A stretch of 64,000 bases of DNA, taken from assembly GCF_035989285.1 (NCBI RefSeq), contig NZ_CP108513.1:8928001-8992000 (forward strand), in the 5' to 3' direction. Positions 44,001-54,177 of this stretch are shown in pieces. The position numbers and the translations under genes were made by a program. The notes below the pieces were generated by a model, which was given only the letters and a program-made list of their open reading frames with translations, was not told the origin of the DNA and did not search any database. The DNA comes from Streptomyces sp. NBC_01235. Lineage in GTDB: Bacteria; Actinomycetota; Actinomycetes; Streptomycetales; Streptomycetaceae. The number at the start of each line of letters is the position of its first letter. Position 1 is the first letter of the stretch.

Positions 44001-44720
44001 TCAGTGACCACGGGCGGACTCTGCCGCGATCACGTTCAGTACCTCCTGGCCGAGATCGACCAGGTACATGTGACCACCTGGGAACTCCACGAAGCTGAAT
44101 TCACTGGTGGTCGCGTCCCGCCAACCTTGAGCCTCTTCCGCGGTGACCAACGTGTCGGAGCTGCCCCGAATCGAGCAGATCGGCACCGACACCGGTTCAT
44201 CGGTGCTCGGGATATAGTTCTCGTGCATCTCGCAGTCGGCCCGCAGCATGGGGAGAATCAGTTCACGCAGATCTGGGTGGTCGAGTGCCTCGTGCCGGAA
44301 TCCCGCGAACTCCTCGACCCGGAGGAGGAATTCCTCCTCCGGAAGTCCTGTCGCCCGCCTCTCCCGCTGGGTCCACGGCCCCGGCGAGCCACTGACGACC
44401 AGCCGCTCGACGTGCACATCGCGCGTGCTCAGCAGATGCGCCAGCTCGTACGCGAGCACCGCGCCCAGGCTGTGCCCGAACAGCACGGTCCGCGCCCCTT
44501 CGCCGAGGTCCGCGACAATGTCGTCGATCGAGTTCTTGGCCGCTTCGACGACGTTCCGGTACGGCGTCTCAAGGATCCGCCGCTCCCTGCCGGGCAGTTC
44601 GACCGGGACCACGCGCCACCGGTCGCCGGCCAGTTCCCTCCACGGATGGAAGAACGAAGGGCCCGCCCCTGCGAACGGCACGCACAGCAGCGCGGTCTCG
44701 CCCCGGTCTTCCACAGACAT
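44001..44720 (-). CDS. Type II thioesterase, copy 1
   Basis: 239 aa, alpha/beta hydrolase of the GrsT/RifR type. The nucleophile is in FGHSLGAVLAYELA, the acidic residue likely in SIRGSSDTLV and the His in FPGGHMYLVD. The start MSVEDRGETALLCVPFAGAG is typical. GGGAAG lies upstream of the ATG at 44720. Such enzymes free stalled or wrong acyl groups from carrier domains. Next to a free A and PCP it may also release the finished amino acid from the carrier protein. Confidence 0.9.
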   Translation of the reverse strand: MSVEDRGETALLCVPFAGAGPSFFHPWRELAGDRWRVVPVELPGRERRILETPYRNVVEAAKNSIDDIVADLGEGARTVLFGHSLGAVLAYELAHLLSTRDVHVERLVVSGSPGPWTQRERRATGLPEEEFLLRVEEFAGFRHEALDHPDLRELILPMLRADCEMHENYIPSTDEPVSVPICSIRGSSDTLVTAEEAQGWRDATTSEFSFVEFPGGHMYLVDLGQEVLNVIAAESARGH

Positions 44721-44786
44721 ACCGGCTTCCCTCACCCCGACCAACCCCAATCATCAATTCGATAGTTCGTTGAAGCACGCCTGGAA

Positions 44787-45038
44787 CTACTGGCTCACCG
44801 TGCCCAGGGATTCGATGTACGCAGAAATCGACGCCACCGTCGGATTGAGGAACATCTGATCGATCGGGACCTCGACGCCCAGCTCGTCGATGAAGGCACC
44901 CTGAATCCTGGCCATGATCACGGACTGGCCGCCCAGAGCGAAGAAGTCGTCGTCGGCCAAGATGTCATCGCGCTGGAGTTCTCGGCACCAGATGGTGCGC
45001 ACGCTGTCGGCAATCATCACAGTCCTCTCGGTTGTCAT
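44787..45038 (-). CDS. Free peptidyl carrier protein
   Basis: An 83-aa single carrier domain with the phosphopantetheine serine in [17 protein letters not shown]. The helix II/III part (GAFIDELGVEVPIDQMFLN) is typical. It starts 14 nt after the free adenylation protein's stop and is followed by a type II thioesterase. The trio is the standard unit for holding one amino acid as a thioester while tailoring enzymes act on it. Confidence 0.9.
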   Translation of the reverse strand: MTTERTVMIADSVRTIWCRELQRDDILADDDFFALGGQSVIMARIQGAFIDELGVEVPIDQMFLNPTVASISAYIESLGTVSQ

Positions 45039-45051
45039 CAAGGTCCGCCGA

Positions 45052-46638
45052 CTATGCCGTCGCGCCGCTGCCGGTGTATACATTCCGGCACGCGTCGACC
45101 AGCGCAGCGCGGTCCACTTTTCCGTGCGGGCTCAACGGAATCTGCGGGATGTTGATGAATTTGGTCGGAACCATGTTCCGCGGCAGCGTCCCGAGGAGGC
45201 GGGTGCGCACGTCGTTCTCGGTGAGATCGTCCCTCTCCGGGACGATGAACGCGATCAGCTCGGCCTCACCGGAATCGTCGTACGTGATCACCACGGCGGC
45301 CTCCCGGACCCCGGCCAGCCTGCCGAGCGCGCGTTCCACGTCGGCGGGATCGATCCGCATGCCCCGCACCTTCACCTGCGCGTCCATCCTGCCCACCACG
45401 ACGAGGTCCCCGCCCGGCGTCACATAGCCGCGGTCGCCCGTGCGGTACAACCTGCGCGACTCACCGTCGACCACGACCGTGGTGAACCGCTCGGATTCGG
45501 GACCGGTGCCGTTGAGGTAGCCCGCGCCGACGCTGGTCCCGGAGATGCAGATCTCGCCGGACTCCCCGGCCCCGACTCCACGCATCCGCTCGTCGAGGAT
45601 GTGGAGGTCGGTGTTGTGGGCGGGCTTGCCGACCGGTGGGTTGTCGTGTTCGCCCCTCCAGTACTCGGCGAGGTCGTACGACGACGCCACATCCGTGCAC
45701 TCGGCGACGCCGTACTGGTGCAGGAGGGTGCACGTATTGGCCTCGCGCCGCGCCCAGTCCGCGATCCGCTGGACCTTCAGCGGTTCCCCGCCGAAGAGCA
45801 CGTAGTCGAGCCGGGCGAGCGTGTCACCTCCACGTGCGGTCTCCCAGTCCACCAGCAGGTACAGCGTGCTGGAGGCGCAGTGCACCGTGCGTACATCGTG
45901 CTCGGCCAGCATGCGGAAGGCCATCGCGGCGTCGAAGTTCCGGCTCGCCATCAGGTTCTGGGTGGCTCCGCAGAACAACGGCATCATCAGGCTGCGCTGG
46001 GAGAGATCGAACCCGAACGCGCTGACGACCAGGTTGTTCGACCCGCGGTGCAGGCCGTACTCGAGCTTCAGCCAGTTCAACAGGTTGAACCAGCCCTCGT
46101 GCCGCACCGCGGTCACCTTCGGCGTGCCGGTCGACCCGGACGTGAAGACCGCGTAGCACACGTCGTCCCCGGTGACCAGGACGTCGGGGTCGGTCGCCGG
46201 CAGACCCGCAAGGTCGTCGGAGGACTGCTCCAGGTCGATGACCTCGACGGCCGCCGACTCGACCAGCCCGGCCGTCGCAGGGGAGGCCACGATCAGGGCG
46301 AGATCGGGCATCTGGCCCAGCAGCAACTGGAGTCTCGCCGCGGGGTAGGACGGGTCGAGCGGTACGTAGGCCGCGCCTGCCTTCAATGTGCCCAGGATGG
46401 CGACGAGCAGGTCGATCGAGTAGTCGAGGCAGACGCCGAGTCTCGCACCCCGGCCGTGCCCACGCGCGGCGAGGAAGTGCGCGAACCGGTTGGCCTTCGC
46501 GTTGAGTTCTGCGTACGTCACCCGTTGCCCGGCGCAGAAGACGGCAACGGCGTCGGGAGTGGCTTCCGCGTGGGCCTCGAACTGCTTGTGGACGACGGGC
46601 GCCGAGGGCAGGGCGACCCGCTTTCCCTGAAGGATCAT
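45052..46638 (-). CDS. Free adenylation protein (amino-acid activating)
   Basis: 528 aa, a single A domain. Core motifs: A2 LGTLKAGAAYVPLDPSYP, A3 [18 protein letters not shown]5 LHQYGVAECTD (atypical for YGPTE), A7/A8 YRTGDRGYVTPG and GRMDAQVKVRGMRIDPADVE, A10 PHGKVDRAAL. The pocket residues I read are D, L, R, C, L, G, Q, D, V and K. I know no match for that code, so the substrate is unassigned. It should load the carrier encoded next. It could instead, or also, serve the defective second module of the large NRPS at 47204. It starts from the same 565-nt intergenic region as the divergent NRPS gene. Confidence 0.9.
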   Translation of the reverse strand: MILQGKRVALPSAPVVHKQFEAHAEATPDAVAVFCAGQRVTYAELNAKANRFAHFLAARGHGRGARLGVCLDYSIDLLVAILGTLKAGAAYVPLDPSYPAARLQLLLGQMPDLALIVASPATAGLVESAAVEVIDLEQSSDDLAGLPATDPDVLVTGDDVCYAVFTSGSTGTPKVTAVRHEGWFNLLNWLKLEYGLHRGSNNLVVSAFGFDLSQRSLMMPLFCGATQNLMASRNFDAAMAFRMLAEHDVRTVHCASSTLYLLVDWETARGGDTLARLDYVLFGGEPLKVQRIADWARREANTCTLLHQYGVAECTDVASSYDLAEYWRGEHDNPPVGKPAHNTDLHILDERMRGVGAGESGEICISGTSVGAGYLNGTGPESERFTTVVVDGESRRLYRTGDRGYVTPGGDLVVVGRMDAQVKVRGMRIDPADVERALGRLAGVREAAVVITYDDSGEAELIAFIVPERDDLTENDVRTRLLGTLPRNMVPTKFINIPQIPLSPHGKVDRAALVDACRNVYTGSGATA

Positions 46639-46824
46639 CAACTGACTCCGATATGAGAGGTGTCCGGTGAGGCGTAACCAATCAAGGACCGCTCCGACAG
46701 GTTCTGCGGGAAGGCCATCACCGTCTTCCGCATGGGAATTGTCTGGGCCGGGCGAATCCATGACCGTCACGGAGTGATACGGAAAGGGAAATCGGGGGCT
46801 CGGCGCCGCTCGCCGTTCGGTGTT

Positions 46825-46840
46825 GTCCTGTCGACAGGAC
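46825..46840. promoter_or_regulatory. Cluster palindrome GTCCTGTCGACAGGAC (perfect)
   Basis: A perfect 16-bp palindrome, 187 nt upstream of the free adenylation gene. It is the most symmetric of the four copies and gives the consensus. Confidence 0.75.
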
Positions 46841-46942
46841 ACTCGGCATCCGCAGCCGGCCCGGAATGCTGTCGCCACCGTAGGATCCCGACCGCCGGCG
46901 CCACAAGGGCGGTGTCCACCTCGCCACAGGGGCCTGCGCGTG

Positions 46943-46958
46943 GTCCTGTCGACGGGAC
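46943..46958. promoter_or_regulatory. Cluster palindrome GTCCTGTCGACGGGAC
   Basis: One mismatch from the perfect copy, 118 bp away from it (start to start), and 246 nt before the NRPS start at 47204. Confidence 0.72.
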
Positions 46959-47203
46959 AGAACTCCCCTTCGGCGCACCGGAATCGGTCCGGGACCGTAT
47001 TCGCTTGACCATGCAGCACCCAGACGCCAGGATATTGATCGTCCGCAGATTCGGATATTCGTTCCGAATTACCGATCGGAGATAATCGGTCGGCTGTAAT
47101 GGACCTCAAGAGCGATGGATTATTCCGTTCTCGGATCGATGCCGTGGAATGCATCGCCGGATGATTCGCTTTTCCCTCCCGATCCGCCTGTTCGCGTGGA
47201 GTG

Positions 47204-50200
47204 ATGGACGTGCCTCACCCGATGGAGCAAGACCGGTCGCCGATGGCGGCCGACGGTGCTGTCCCGCATCCGGCCGACGTCACGATCACCGCGTTGTTCG
47301 AACGGCAGTCGAGGGCGACCCCCGAGGCGATCGCCGTAGTGTGCGACGACCAGACGCTGACCTACGGTCAACTCGCCGAGTGGTCCGACCGCTTCGCGGC
47401 CGGTCTCATCGATCGAGGAGTCGGCCCCGAGGCCGCCGTGGCAGTCGCGCTGCCGCGCTCGGCCGAGCTCGTCGCGGTACTGCTCGGCGTGCTCAAGGCC
47501 GGCGCCGCCTACCTTCCGATGGACCCGGACTACCCGGCCGAACGCATGGAGTTCATGCTCCGCGACGTACGGCCGACGCTGCGGATCGGTACCGATCGCG
47601 CGCCCGGCGAGCCCTATGGCCCCTGCCCTGTCGTGACACCCGCCGAGATCACGGTCGGCGGCGGCATGCCGGGCACCCACCGGGCCCCCCGTCCCGAGCA
47701 ACTCGCCTACGTCATCTACACGTCCGGTTCGACCGGGACCCCCAAGGGCATCGGCATCACCCACCGGGACGTCGTGGACCTCGCGTCGGACAGCCGGTTC
47801 GCAGGCGGGGCCCACACGTGCGTGCTGCTGCACTCGCCGCTCGCCTTCGACGCCTCGGTCTACGAGTTGTGGGTCCCGCTGCTGACCGGTGGCCGGGTCG
47901 TGGTCGACACCTCGGAGGACCTCACCCCCGGTGTCCTCGCCGACCTCGTCTCCCGCAACGGCGTGACGGCGGTCTGGCTGACGAGCGCGCTGTTCAACGT
48001 CCTGGTCGAGGACGACCCCCACTGCCTGGCCGGGCTGCGGGAGGTCTGGGCCGGCGGCGACCGGGTGCTGGCACCCGTCGTCCGGCGGGCCATGCAGGCG
48101 TGCCCGGACACCCGGTTCGTCAACGGCTACGGGCCGACCGAGACCACGGTGTTCGCAACCAGCCACCGGGTGGAGCGCGCACAGGATCTCGGTGCGGAGG
48201 TACCGATCGGACGTGCCCTGGACACCATGCGGGCCCATGTCCTCGACGAGCGGCTGTGCCCCGTACGCCCGGGCACACCCGGCGAGCTGTACGTCGCCGG
48301 CGGCGGACTGGCCCGCGGCTACCTGAACCGGTCGGCACAGACGGCCGCGCGGTTCGTCGCCTGCCCGTTCGGAACCCCCGGGGAACGGATGTACCGCACC
48401 GGTGACCTGGTGACCGCCACCGAGGACGGCGAGCTGACCTACCAGGGCCGGGCCGATCACCAGGTGAAGGTGCGCGGCTTCCGCATCGAACCCGGCGAAG
48501 TCGAGGCCGCGCTGCTCTCGCACCCCGAGGTGGCGCACGCCGCGGTGGTCGCTCGCCAGGACGACGGCCCCGGCGGCAAACAGCTGGTCGGGTATGTCGT
48601 ACCGGCGGCCGGCGACCGTGCGACGAGCGAGCGGCACAGCGCCGAGGGCGTGCCGACCTCCGACGTACTCGCCCGGGAACTGCGGACCTTCCTCGGCACA
48701 CGGCTGCCCGAGTACATGGTGCCCGCCGCCTTCGTCCTGCTCGACGGATTGCCGCTGACCCCCAACGGCAAACTGGACCGGGCGGCGCTCCCCGCGCCGG
48801 AGTTCGTCTCGACCGCATACCGCTCGCCCGCCACGGACGGCGAGCGGATCCTCGCGGCGGTGTTCTCCGAGGTGCTGGGACGGGAACGGGTCGGCGTCGA
48901 CGACGACTTCTTCTCCCTCGGCGGCGACAGCATCCAGTCGATCCAGGTGGTGTCCCGCAGCAGGGCGCGCGGCCTGTCCGTCAGCTCGCAGGAGATCTTC
49001 CGACGCCGGACCGTCGCGGCCATCGCCGCGGCCGCCGCCGAGGCTCCGACGGACGAACCGCCCGTCCTCGCCGAACCCGAAGGCGGCGGCGTGGGACGGA
49101 TGCCCCTGATGCCGGTCGCCCACTGGCTCCGTGAGCGTGGGCCGGGCTTCGACCGGCTGCTGCAGGCGGTGGTACTGGAACTCCCGCCGGGTATCGACCG
49201 CACCGGCCTGTCGGCCGTCCTCACGGCGGTCGTCGACCGTCACGACCTGCTGCGTGCCCGGCTGCTGCCCGACGGACTGCTCGTCGGGGAGCCCGGCTCC
49301 GTGGACGTCGACCCTCTCGTCCGGCGAGTCGCCCACGAAGGGCCATGGACCGGAGAGTCCTGGCACAGGCTGCTGACCGGCGAACTCGACGCCGCCGCAG
49401 GGAGACTGGACCCGTCCACGGGTGTGGTCGCGCAGTGCGTGTGGTTCGATCCGCCGTCCGGCTCCGGACGACTGCTGCTCGCCCTGCACCATCTCGTGGT
49501 CGACGGCGTCTCCTGGCGGATCCTGATGCCCGATCTCGCGGCCGCGTGGCACCAGGTCCGCGACGGGCGCACCCCCGAACTGCCGCCCGTCGGGACCTCC
49601 GTACGGTGCTGGGCCCACGCCCTGGCCGACGAGGCGTCGAGCGACGCCCGGCGCGCCGAGCTCGAGACGTGGCGGTCGATCGTCGACGGCCCCGACCCGG
49701 TCCTGGGGACCCGGCGCCTCGACCCGGTCGCCGACGTGCGGAGCACGGTCGAGAAGGTCCGCGTCCAGCTGCCGCAATCGGTCACCCAGGCGCTGCTGAC
49801 CGCCGTACCGGACGCCTACCGGGGCGGAGTCAACGACGGCCTGCTGGCCGCTCTCGCCGTGGCCGTCGCCCGCTGGCGCCGCGACAGGGGCGTCACCGAA
49901 CCCTCGACACTGCTCCGCCTGGAGGGCCACGGCCGGGAGGAGGAGGCCATCTTGGGGGCCGACCTGTCCCGCACCGTCGGCTGGTTCACCAGCGTCTTCC
50001 CGGTGCGGCTCGACACCGCGGGCATCGACCTCGACGAGGCGTTCGCGGCCGGCCCAGCCGCGGGAGCCCTGCTCAAGGCGGTGAAGGAACAGCTCCTGGC
50101 CGTACCGGACCGGGGCCTGGGCTACGGCCTGCTGCGCCACCTCGACCCCCGAGGCGCCGAGGCACTGGGTACCTCGTCCCTCGGGCAGATAGGGTTCAAC

Positions 50201-53200
50201 TATCTGGGCCGCTTCTCCGCCACCGACATGCCGCAACATCTGCGCGGTCTCGGCTGGACGCTGACGTCCGACATCGCGGAGTGCACGGAACTCGCCGAAC
50301 TCGACGCAGGCCATGACCCGGCCATGCCGGCCCTGTGCGAGCTGGACATCAACGCCATGGTCACCGACACCCCGGAAGGCCCCAGGATCGGCGCGGTGTT
50401 CGCCGCCCCCAAGGGCGTGCTGTCCGCCGGGGAGGTGCGCGAGCTGGCCGACCTGTGGTGCACCGCGCTCACCGCCCTGGCCCGGCATGCCACCTCGCCG
50501 GACGCCGGCGGCCTGACCCCGTCCGACGTGCCGCTGGTCACCGTCGGACAGCCGGAGATCGAGGCGTGGGAGGGCCGCTACCAGGGGCTCACCGACATCT
50601 GGCCGCTGACCGCCTTGCAGTCCGGACTGCTGCACCACTCATCGTTGGCCGACAACGACGCCGACACCTACCAGGTCCAGCTGGTGTTCGACTTCGAGGG
50701 CCCGGTGGACGCGGTGCGGATGCGTGCCGCGGGCCAGGCCCTGCTGAGGCGGCACGCCGCCCTGCGCACAGCGTTTGTACCGAACGCCGCGGGTGACCTG
50801 GTGCAGCTCGTCGTGGACGGCGTTGAACTGCCCTGGCGGGAGCGCACGGTGGCCGCCGACTCGTTCGAGCGTTTCCTCACCGAGGACCGCACCGAGCCGT
50901 TCGACCCGGCGACGCCGCCGCTGCTGCGCCTGACCTTGGTCCGCGTCGACGACGCGCACACCCGGCTCGTCCTCACCGCCCACCACGTCCTGTTCGACGG
51001 CTGGTCCGAACCTCTCCTGCTGCACGACCTGATCCGGCTCTATGCCGGCGCCCCCGCGTCGCTGCTCGCCGCACGCTCCTTCAAGGACTTCCTCGCCTGG
51101 CTGGACCGACAGGACCACGACCGCTCGGTGCGCGCACACACCGAGGCACTGGCGGGCCTCGCCGGACCGACCCTTGTCGCGCCCGCCGGAACCGGCACGT
51201 CCGCGACCGGCTTCGGTGTCCGCGACATCGCGCTGACCACCGACGAGGCACAGGCCCTCGTCCGGCGCGCGGCCGAACTGGGCAGCACTCCCAGCAACCT
51301 GGTCCAGGCCGCGTGGGCGGCGGTGCTCGCGGAGATCACCGGCAGCACCGACGTGGTGTTCGGCACCACGGTCTCCGGACGTCCGCCGGCCCTGCCCGGC
51401 GTGGACTCCGTCGTCGGACTGTGCATCAATACGCTTCCGGTACGGGTGCGTTGCCGTCCGAGGAGCACGCCGACGCAACTCGTCGCCGATCTCCAGGCGA
51501 CCCACGCAGACCTGCTGGAGCACCACCACACCGGCCTGATCGACATCCACGCCGCCACCGGGTTCGACACCCTCTTCGACACCCTGGTCGTCTACCAGTC
51601 GTATCCCTTCGACAACACCGCCATCGCCGAGGCGAGCGCGGCTGCCGGACTCCCCGCGCCCGGGTTCCGGTCCCTCGCCGGATCGCACTACCCGCTCGTC
51701 GTGATGGCAGAGCAGGACCCCCTTCCGCGGCTGCGTCTGCAATACAAGAACGGCCTCCTCGACCGGGACACCGTGGAGCGGATCGCCGACCTCCTGCTGC
51801 GCATGCTGCGAGCGTTCGTGGCCGACCCCGGCACCGCCGTGGGCACGGTCGCCGCCGGCCGGCCCCAGGCACGGACCACCGGCGGCGCCGGCACCCCACT
51901 GCCCGGCCCGCTCCTCGCCGCCCGCGTCGCACAGAACGCCGCCGCCGCGCTCGTCGTCGATGACGTGCCGACGACGCTCGGCGAGATCGCGTCGGACGCC
52001 GAGCGGCTCGCCCGTACCTGCCGGCAGAACGGGCTGGGTCCGGGATCGGTCGTGGCGGTCAGCTGCGCCCACCCGGTGGATCAGCTGACGGGTCTGCTGG
52101 CTGTGCTCGGCATCGGCGGCTGCTTCGTCGAGCTCGATCCGAAGGACCCCCTCGCCTGGTCGGAGGCGGTGGCTCGGGAGGCCCGCCCGGACGCGGCCGT
52201 CGTGGACGAGTCGGCGCCGGGACGGCCATGGGGTGACCTGCCCCGCATCCTCGTCGGGTCCGGCGGCCCTCACACGGTCGACGGCCCCGCGGACGCGCCG
52301 GGTGACCTCCGGCCCGACCAGCCGGCCTGCCTCGACTTCGTACCGTCCGCCACGGCGACCCCGTACGGTCTGCTCCTCACCCAGGCCGGACTGGCCGCCG
52401 GCGCGGCACGGTTCGCCGGCACCGGGGACGAGCCGCTGATGGCGGGGCCCGATACGCGCGCCACCGAACTGCTGCTCGCGCTCTGCGGCGGCCGCCGAGT
52501 CGAGATCCGCAAGGGATCGCCCCCGCTGTCCGCGGTTCCCACCGCCGGGAACGAGGCCCGTCTGCTCAGCCCGTCCCTGGCGGCGGTCGCACCCGGAGGC
52601 GCGGGCGAGCTGTACGTGGCCGGGGAGTTCGCGCACGGCATTCCCGGGCGGCCCGGGGCCACCGCGCAGCGGTTCGTCGCAGACCCGCACGGCGCTCCCG
52701 GCAGCCGTCTGTACCGCACCGGAGTCCGGCTCCGGCACACCGCCGGGCCGGTTCCCGCGGACTTCGGCGGGCACGACGCGCGGACCGAACCGGAGGCGGT
52801 GCGGACGGTGCTCCTGGCTCACCCGCACGTGGCACAGGCTGCGGTCGTCACGGCCGCGCAGGGCCTCGTCGCGTATGTGGTCGCCGCCGAGCCGCAGACC
52901 GTCGCCGCCGACGCGCTGCGGGCCCATGTCGCCCAGCGTCTGCCGGCCCGCATGGTCCCCGCCGCGCTGGTTGCCCTGGACGCCCTGCCGACAACCGCCG
53001 ACGGACGGCTCGACCTCCGGCGGCTGCCCGACCCGCCGGGCACCAGCCGCCGTGCGGCACGCACCGGCCACGAGGAAGCGCTGTGCCGGCTGTTCGCGGA
53101 CGTCCTCGGACGGCAGGAGGTGGGCATCGACGACGACTTCTTCGCGCTCGGCGGCAACTCCCTGCTCGCCACCCGTCTGATCAGCCGCATCCGCGATGAC

Positions 53201-53323
53201 CTCGGCACGGAGATCGCCATCGGGGCCATGTTCCGGCACCGGACCATCGCCGAGCTCGTCGCCCGCTGGGACGAGAACACCACCAGGAGCGGCCCTCGGC
53301 TGCGCAGACGGAGCAAGGAGTGA
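47204..53323 (+). CDS. NRPS: A-PCP-E-C-A*-PCP
   Basis: 2039 aa. A1 about 25-525 (A3 [17 protein letters not shown]5 NGYGPTET; A10 NGKLDRAAL), PCP1 with Ser near 576 ([11 protein letters not shown]), epimerisation 630-1070 (HHLVVDG near 762; GHGREEE), condensation 1125-1540 (HHVLFDGWS near 1260), A* 1566-1942, PCP2 with Ser near 1985 ([11 protein letters not shown]). The A1 pocket reads D, A, Y, W, W, G, G, V, F, K, close to valine-type codes as I recall them, so a D-branched residue is likely. A* lacks the A3 to A6 cores and the A8 hinge and cannot activate anything. No starter C domain precedes A1, so this protein probably begins the chain. A GTG at 47201 is an alternative start. Confidence 0.93.
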   Translation: MDVPHPMEQDRSPMAADGAVPHPADVTITALFERQSRATPEAIAVVCDDQTLTYGQLAEWSDRFAAGLIDRGVGPEAAVAVALPRSAELVAVLLGVLKAGAAYLPMDPDYPAERMEFMLRDVRPTLRIGTDRAPGEPYGPCPVVTPAEITVGGGMPGTHRAPRPEQLAYVIYTSGSTGTPKGIGITHRDVVDLASDSRFAGGAHTCVLLHSPLAFDASVYELWVPLLTGGRVVVDTSEDLTPGVLADLVSRNGVTAVWLTSALFNVLVEDDPHCLAGLREVWAGGDRVLAPVVRRAMQACPDTRFVNGYGPTETTVFATSHRVERAQDLGAEVPIGRALDTMRAHVLDERLCPVRPGTPGELYVAGGGLARGYLNRSAQTAARFVACPFGTPGERMYRTGDLVTATEDGELTYQGRADHQVKVRGFRIEPGEVEAALLSHPEVAHAAVVARQDDGPGGKQLVGYVVPAAGDRATSERHSAEGVPTSDVLARELRTFLGTRLPEYMVPAAFVLLDGLPLTPNGKLDRAALPAPEFVSTAYRSPATDGERILAAVFSEVLGRERVGVDDDFFSLGGDSIQSIQVVSRSRARGLSVSSQEIFRRRTVAAIAAAAAEAPTDEPPVLAEPEGGGVGRMPLMPVAHWLRERGPGFDRLLQAVVLELPPGIDRTGLSAVLTAVVDRHDLLRARLLPDGLLVGEPGSVDVDPLVRRVAHEGPWTGESWHRLLTGELDAAAGRLDPSTGVVAQCVWFDPPSGSGRLLLALHHLVVDGVSWRILMPDLAAAWHQVRDGRTPELPPVGTSVRCWAHALADEASSDARRAELETWRSIVDGPDPVLGTRRLDPVADVRSTVEKVRVQLPQSVTQALLTAVPDAYRGGVNDGLLAALAVAVARWRRDRGVTEPSTLLRLEGHGREEEAILGADLSRTVGWFTSVFPVRLDTAGIDLDEAFAAGPAAGALLKAVKEQLLAVPDRGLGYGLLRHLDPRGAEALGTSSLGQIGFNYLGRFSATDMPQHLRGLGWTLTSDIAECTELAELDAGHDPAMPALCELDINAMVTDTPEGPRIGAVFAAPKGVLSAGEVRELADLWCTALTALARHATSPDAGGLTPSDVPLVTVGQPEIEAWEGRYQGLTDIWPLTALQSGLLHHSSLADNDADTYQVQLVFDFEGPVDAVRMRAAGQALLRRHAALRTAFVPNAAGDLVQLVVDGVELPWRERTVAADSFERFLTEDRTEPFDPATPPLLRLTLVRVDDAHTRLVLTAHHVLFDGWSEPLLLHDLIRLYAGAPASLLAARSFKDFLAWLDRQDHDRSVRAHTEALAGLAGPTLVAPAGTGTSATGFGVRDIALTTDEAQALVRRAAELGSTPSNLVQAAWAAVLAEITGSTDVVFGTTVSGRPPALPGVDSVVGLCINTLPVRVRCRPRSTPTQLVADLQATHADLLEHHHTGLIDIHAATGFDTLFDTLVVYQSYPFDNTAIAEASAAAGLPAPGFRSLAGSHYPLVVMAEQDPLPRLRLQYKNGLLDRDTVERIADLLLRMLRAFVADPGTAVGTVAAGRPQARTTGGAGTPLPGPLLAARVAQNAAAALVVDDVPTTLGEIASDAERLARTCRQNGLGPGSVVAVSCAHPVDQLTGLLAVLGIGGCFVELDPKDPLAWSEAVAREARPDAAVVDESAPGRPWGDLPRILVGSGGPHTVDGPADAPGDLRPDQPACLDFVPSATATPYGLLLTQAGLAAGAARFAGTGDEPLMAGPDTRATELLLALCGGRRVEIRKGSPPLSAVPTAGNEARLLSPSLAAVAPGGAGELYVAGEFAHGIPGRPGATAQRFVADPHGAPGSRLYRTGVRLRHTAGPVPADFGGHDARTEPEAVRTVLLAHPHVAQAAVVTAAQGLVAYVVAAEPQTVAADALRAHVAQRLPARMVPAALVALDALPTTADGRLDLRRLPDPPGTSRRAARTGHEEALCRLFADVLGRQEVGIDDDFFALGGNSLLATRLISRIRDDLGTEIAIGAMFRHRTIAELVARWDENTTRSGPRLRRRSKE

Positions 53324-53397
53324 CCCCGTATGGCCCGTACGTCCCGACCCGATCCGGAACCGCGCAGGACGACCGCAGCAGGGCGAGAGGTGTGCGC

Positions 53398-54177
53398 ATG
53401 AGCGTTCAGACATCGGAACTCGTCGCCGAGACGCCGTACATCTGGCGGGCCCGGCGGCCGGAGAGCACCCAACGGCTGATCTGCCTGCCGCACGCCGGCG
53501 CGGGAGCCGCGGCCTACGCCGACTGGATCCCGCTGCTGCCGCCGGAGATCGAACTCGTCGCCGTGCAGCTGCCCGGCAGGCAGAACCGTATCGCCGAGGA
53601 ACCGTTCACCGCGGTCGGCCCGCTCGTCAGCACGCTCACGCACGCCCTGCGCCCGGTCCTCGACCGCCCGTACGCGATCTTCGGCCACTCCTGCGGCGCA
53701 GCCCTCGCGTTCGAGCTCGCCAAGGCGCTCCGGGCGCGCGGTCGGCGCGGCCCGGACCAGCTCTTCCTGTCCGCCCAGCCCGCCCCCGGCTTCACCGGTG
53801 TACGGCCGTTGAGCGACCTGCCCGACGACGAGTTCCGCGCCGAGATGACGGCGCTCGGCGGCATTGACCGCGAGATCCTCGAGGACCCGTTCGTACTCGA
53901 CTCCCTGCTGCCCGCCCTGCGCACCGACTTCGCCCTCTGGGAAGGGCACCGCACCGCTCCCTCGGAACCCCTCGACTGCCCCCTCACCGTGCTGTGCGGC
54001 GACGACGACCCGCGCACGCCCCCGGACTCCGTCGCCGGGTGGCAGGCGCACACCAACGCCGAGTTCTACGCCCGGTTCTACCCGGGTGGCCACTTCTACT
54101 TCCTGGAGTCCGGCGCGGCCGACGTCGTGTCGTTCCTGTCCCGGAAGATGCTGACGACCAAGGGGAGGGCCGCATGA
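53398..54177 (+). CDS. Type II thioesterase, copy 2
   Basis: 259 aa. Nucleophile region FGHSCGAALAFELAKAL, acidic residue in VLCGDDDPRTP and His in YPGGHFYFLE; start RLICLPHAGAGAAAYADW. The Cys after the nucleophile replaces the common Leu or Met. GAGAGG lies 7 nt before the ATG. The stop overlaps the ATG of the A-KR-PCP gene. It probably edits misprimed carriers on the plus-strand NRPSs; the cluster thus has one type II thioesterase per arm. Confidence 0.9.
   Translation: MSVQTSELVAETPYIWRARRPESTQRLICLPHAGAGAAAYADWIPLLPPEIELVAVQLPGRQNRIAEEPFTAVGPLVSTLTHALRPVLDRPYAIFGHSCGAALAFELAKALRARGRRGPDQLFLSAQPAPGFTGVRPLSDLPDDEFRAEMTALGGIDREILEDPFVLDSLLPALRTDFALWEGHRTAPSEPLDCPLTVLCGDDDPRTPPDSVAGWQAHTNAEFYARFYPGGHFYFLESGAADVVSFLSRKMLTTKGRAA

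Larger units (their letters stand above)
46639..47203. promoter_or_regulatory. Bidirectional promoter region of the two NRPS arms
   Basis: 565 nt between divergent genes, with two cluster palindromes and a distinct AT-rich part at 47030-47100. A TTGACC at 47005 followed 18 nt later by AGGATA is one candidate plus-strand promoter; the palindrome at 46943 ends about 47 nt upstream of it, a spacing that suits an activator. Confidence 0.55.

Noticed and set aside
47120..50638. An 1172-codon minus-strand frame opposite the first NRPS
   Set aside because: It is the same GC artefact; no start context and no recognisable protein features.
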